From positions 186,001 through 250,000 of the forward strand of contig NZ_JQJY01000008.1 of assembly GCF_000745775.1 (NCBI RefSeq): a stretch of 64,000 nucleotides of DNA, in the 5' to 3' direction. The stretch is from Flavobacterium sp. ASV13. GTDB taxonomy: Bacteria > Bacteroidota > Bacteroidia > Flavobacteriales > Flavobacteriaceae. Below, piece after piece: positions 62,806 through 64,000 of this stretch (position 1 is its first letter; every line of letters starts with the position of its first letter). Below the pieces are notes generated by a model, which made no database searches, was not told the DNA's origin, and saw only the letters and a list, made by a program, of their open reading frames with translations. The translations under genes were made by a program, and so were the position numbers.

Positions 62806-64000
62806 TTGAAGTATTTTGTTCTGCATTTTATACTGCTGTTTGGTTTCACTTCGCTGAGTTTTGCGCAGGATAATCCGGTGAAATTTCTTGATATTTCTGA
62901 CGGTTTGTCGAACAATTCCGTGATGACTATTTTTCAGGACAGCGACGGTTATCTTTGGTTTGGAACTTACGATGGACTAAATCGTTACGATGGTTACAAT
63001 TTTAAAGTTTTTCGAAACCGAATCAACGATAAAAAATCACTTTCCTTTAATGCCATTTACAATATCGAAGGCGATTCTCGAAAGAACATTTGGGTTGGAG
63101 GCGCAAATGGAATAAGCATTTACAATAAATCAACGGCCACATTTCATCCGGCTGGATATCTTTCATCGAATAAAAAGAAAATCTTAAACGGCATTATTCA
63201 TCAGATGCGTTCGGTTTCTGAGAATTTGTTTTTAGTTGCTTCGCAGAGTTTAGGCTTGGTTAGTTTTGAAAATGGTTTATTTGTAGGGAAACAAATTCCG
63301 CTTACTGTTTTGGGCAATAAAATCGGTATCAATAATTATGATGCGATTGCGATTCAGGAAGATAAAAAAAATAAACATTCGTGGGTTTACGTGCGAAATG
63401 TCGGAATTTGCAGTTATAGTTATTCGTCTAAAACCTTAAAAGCCGTTTTCTCGCTTTCAAAAGAAGTTAAAGCAATGAAATTAGCTTCTGACGGAAATCT
63501 TTGGTTGGGAACAGATGAAGGGCTTTTTCTCTTCAACACAAAAACGGGAATTATTTCAGATAATTATTTTCCAAATAAATGCAGTGTCACTGATCTTTTG
63601 GTTGACAAGAAAAAAGAGCTCTGGATTACGACAGACGGTTGCGGCATTTACAAAGTCATCGGAACAAATAAAAAAGCGATTCCGTTTAATAATGTAAACG
63701 ATAATCAGCTGGCAAAAAGCAATTCGGTTTGGAGTTTGTATGAAGATAAAGACGGAAACATATGGTTTGGTTCTTTGCGCGGTGGTATCAGTATGCTGAG
63801 CAATTCGCCAAAGTATTTTAAAAACATTCGATACAATGCTAAAGATCCTGCCGAAAACTTCATTTTGTCTTTCTGCGAAGATGAAAAAAAGAATCTTTGG
63901 GTAGGAACTGACGGCGCGGGATTAAAATATTGGAACCGAAAAAATAACTCGTATATCAATTACGGTAATAAACTTTCAAGTCCGTTTATTACCGGAATTG
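62806..64000 (+). CDS. Hybrid two-component system sensor (HTCS), N-terminal part, cut by window end
   Basis: An open frame begins at TTG 62806 and runs off the window. It gives a signal peptide (KYFVLHFILLFGFTSLSFAQ) and then periplasmic two-component-regulator propeller repeats: GLSNNSVMTIFQDSDGYLWF, SRKNIWVGGANGISIYN, KKELWITTDGCGIY, EDKDGNIWFGSLRGGIS and EKKNLWVGTDGAGL. No ATG fits, because the frame is closed just upstream by a TAA at 62764. HTCS proteins continue with Y_Y_Y, membrane segment, kinase, receiver and AraC domains. They activate PULs on sensing an oligosaccharide. It is the best candidate in view for binding the ACAGGA direct repeats, but this is inference. Confidence 0.85.
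   Translation, partial: MKYFVLHFILLFGFTSLSFAQDNPVKFLDISDGLSNNSVMTIFQDSDGYLWFGTYDGLNRYDGYNFKVFRNRINDKKSLSFNAIYNIEGDSRKNIWVGGANGISIYNKSTATFHPAGYLSSNKKKILNGIIHQMRSVSENLFLVASQSLGLVSFENGLFVGKQIPLTVLGNKIGINNYDAIAIQEDKKNKHSWVYVRNVGICSYSYSSKTLKAVFSLSKEVKAMKLASDGNLWLGTDEGLFLFNTKTGIISDNYFPNKCSVTDLLVDKKKELWITTDGCGIYKVIGTNKKAIPFNNVNDNQLAKSNSVWSLYEDKDGNIWFGSLRGGISMLSNSPKYFKNIRYNAKDPAENFILSFCEDEKKNLWVGTDGAGLKYWNRKNNSYINYGNKLSSPFITGI

Overview
The window is AT-rich DNA from a member of the Bacteroidota, most likely a Flavobacterium. The signs are two SusC/SusD pairs, a hybrid two-component sensor start, promoters with the Bacteroidota -7 box TAnnTTTG, A-rich translation starts, and many long imperfect palindromes between genes. 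Nearly all of it is one polysaccharide-utilisation locus for rhamnogalacturonan I (pectin), coupled to a complete L-rhamnose catabolic operon.

Layout. 1-7248 (minus): a cut alpha/beta-hydrolase, a GH2 enzyme, a GH105 unsaturated uronyl hydrolase and a GH106 alpha-L-rhamnosidase. 7696-18531 (plus): two SusC/SusD units, each with its own operator, promoter, leader and terminator. 18846-31778 (plus): an esterase, two GH43-like propellers, L-rhamnose mutarotase, a DUF4861-type lipoprotein, a second GH105, a PL22-like lyase, a GH28 and a GH115. 32002-32178: a small histone-H1-like gene. 32305-38235 (minus): a double CE12 deacetylase, a LacZ-type GH2 and a second CE12. 38490-46220 (plus): a DUF4450-like giant enzyme, a six-hairpin hydrolase and a PL11 rhamnogalacturonan lyase. 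46485-47525 (minus): a GntR/LacI-type chimeric regulator. 47912-58393 (plus): rhaT, rhaEW, rhaI, rhamnulokinase, lutA, a GH28, lutB and lutC. 58489-60380 (minus): a Bcr/CflA exporter and its TetR regulator, with matching palindromic operators. 60560-62496: two paralogous unknown genes, a decayed third copy and an immunity-like gene. 62806-64000: the start of a hybrid two-component sensor (HTCS).

How it works together (inference from families). PL11 and GH28 cut the backbone, CE12 and SASA-type esterases remove acetyl groups, SusCD pairs import oligomers, and GH105, GH106, GH2, GH43 and GH115 trim them. Rhamnose passes through RhaM, RhaT, RhaI, kinase and RhaEW to DHAP and L-lactate. LutABC then oxidises lactate to pyruvate.

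The main discovery is a shared operator. Two tandem 10-bp units, consensus ACAGGATAGT, occur at eight intergenic places and only at the heads of PUL or rhamnose transcription units. In six of the eight, the second ACAGGA ends exactly 22 bp before a TAnnTTTR box, and a seventh is close. This describes one activator-type regulon joining pectin breakdown and rhamnose catabolism.
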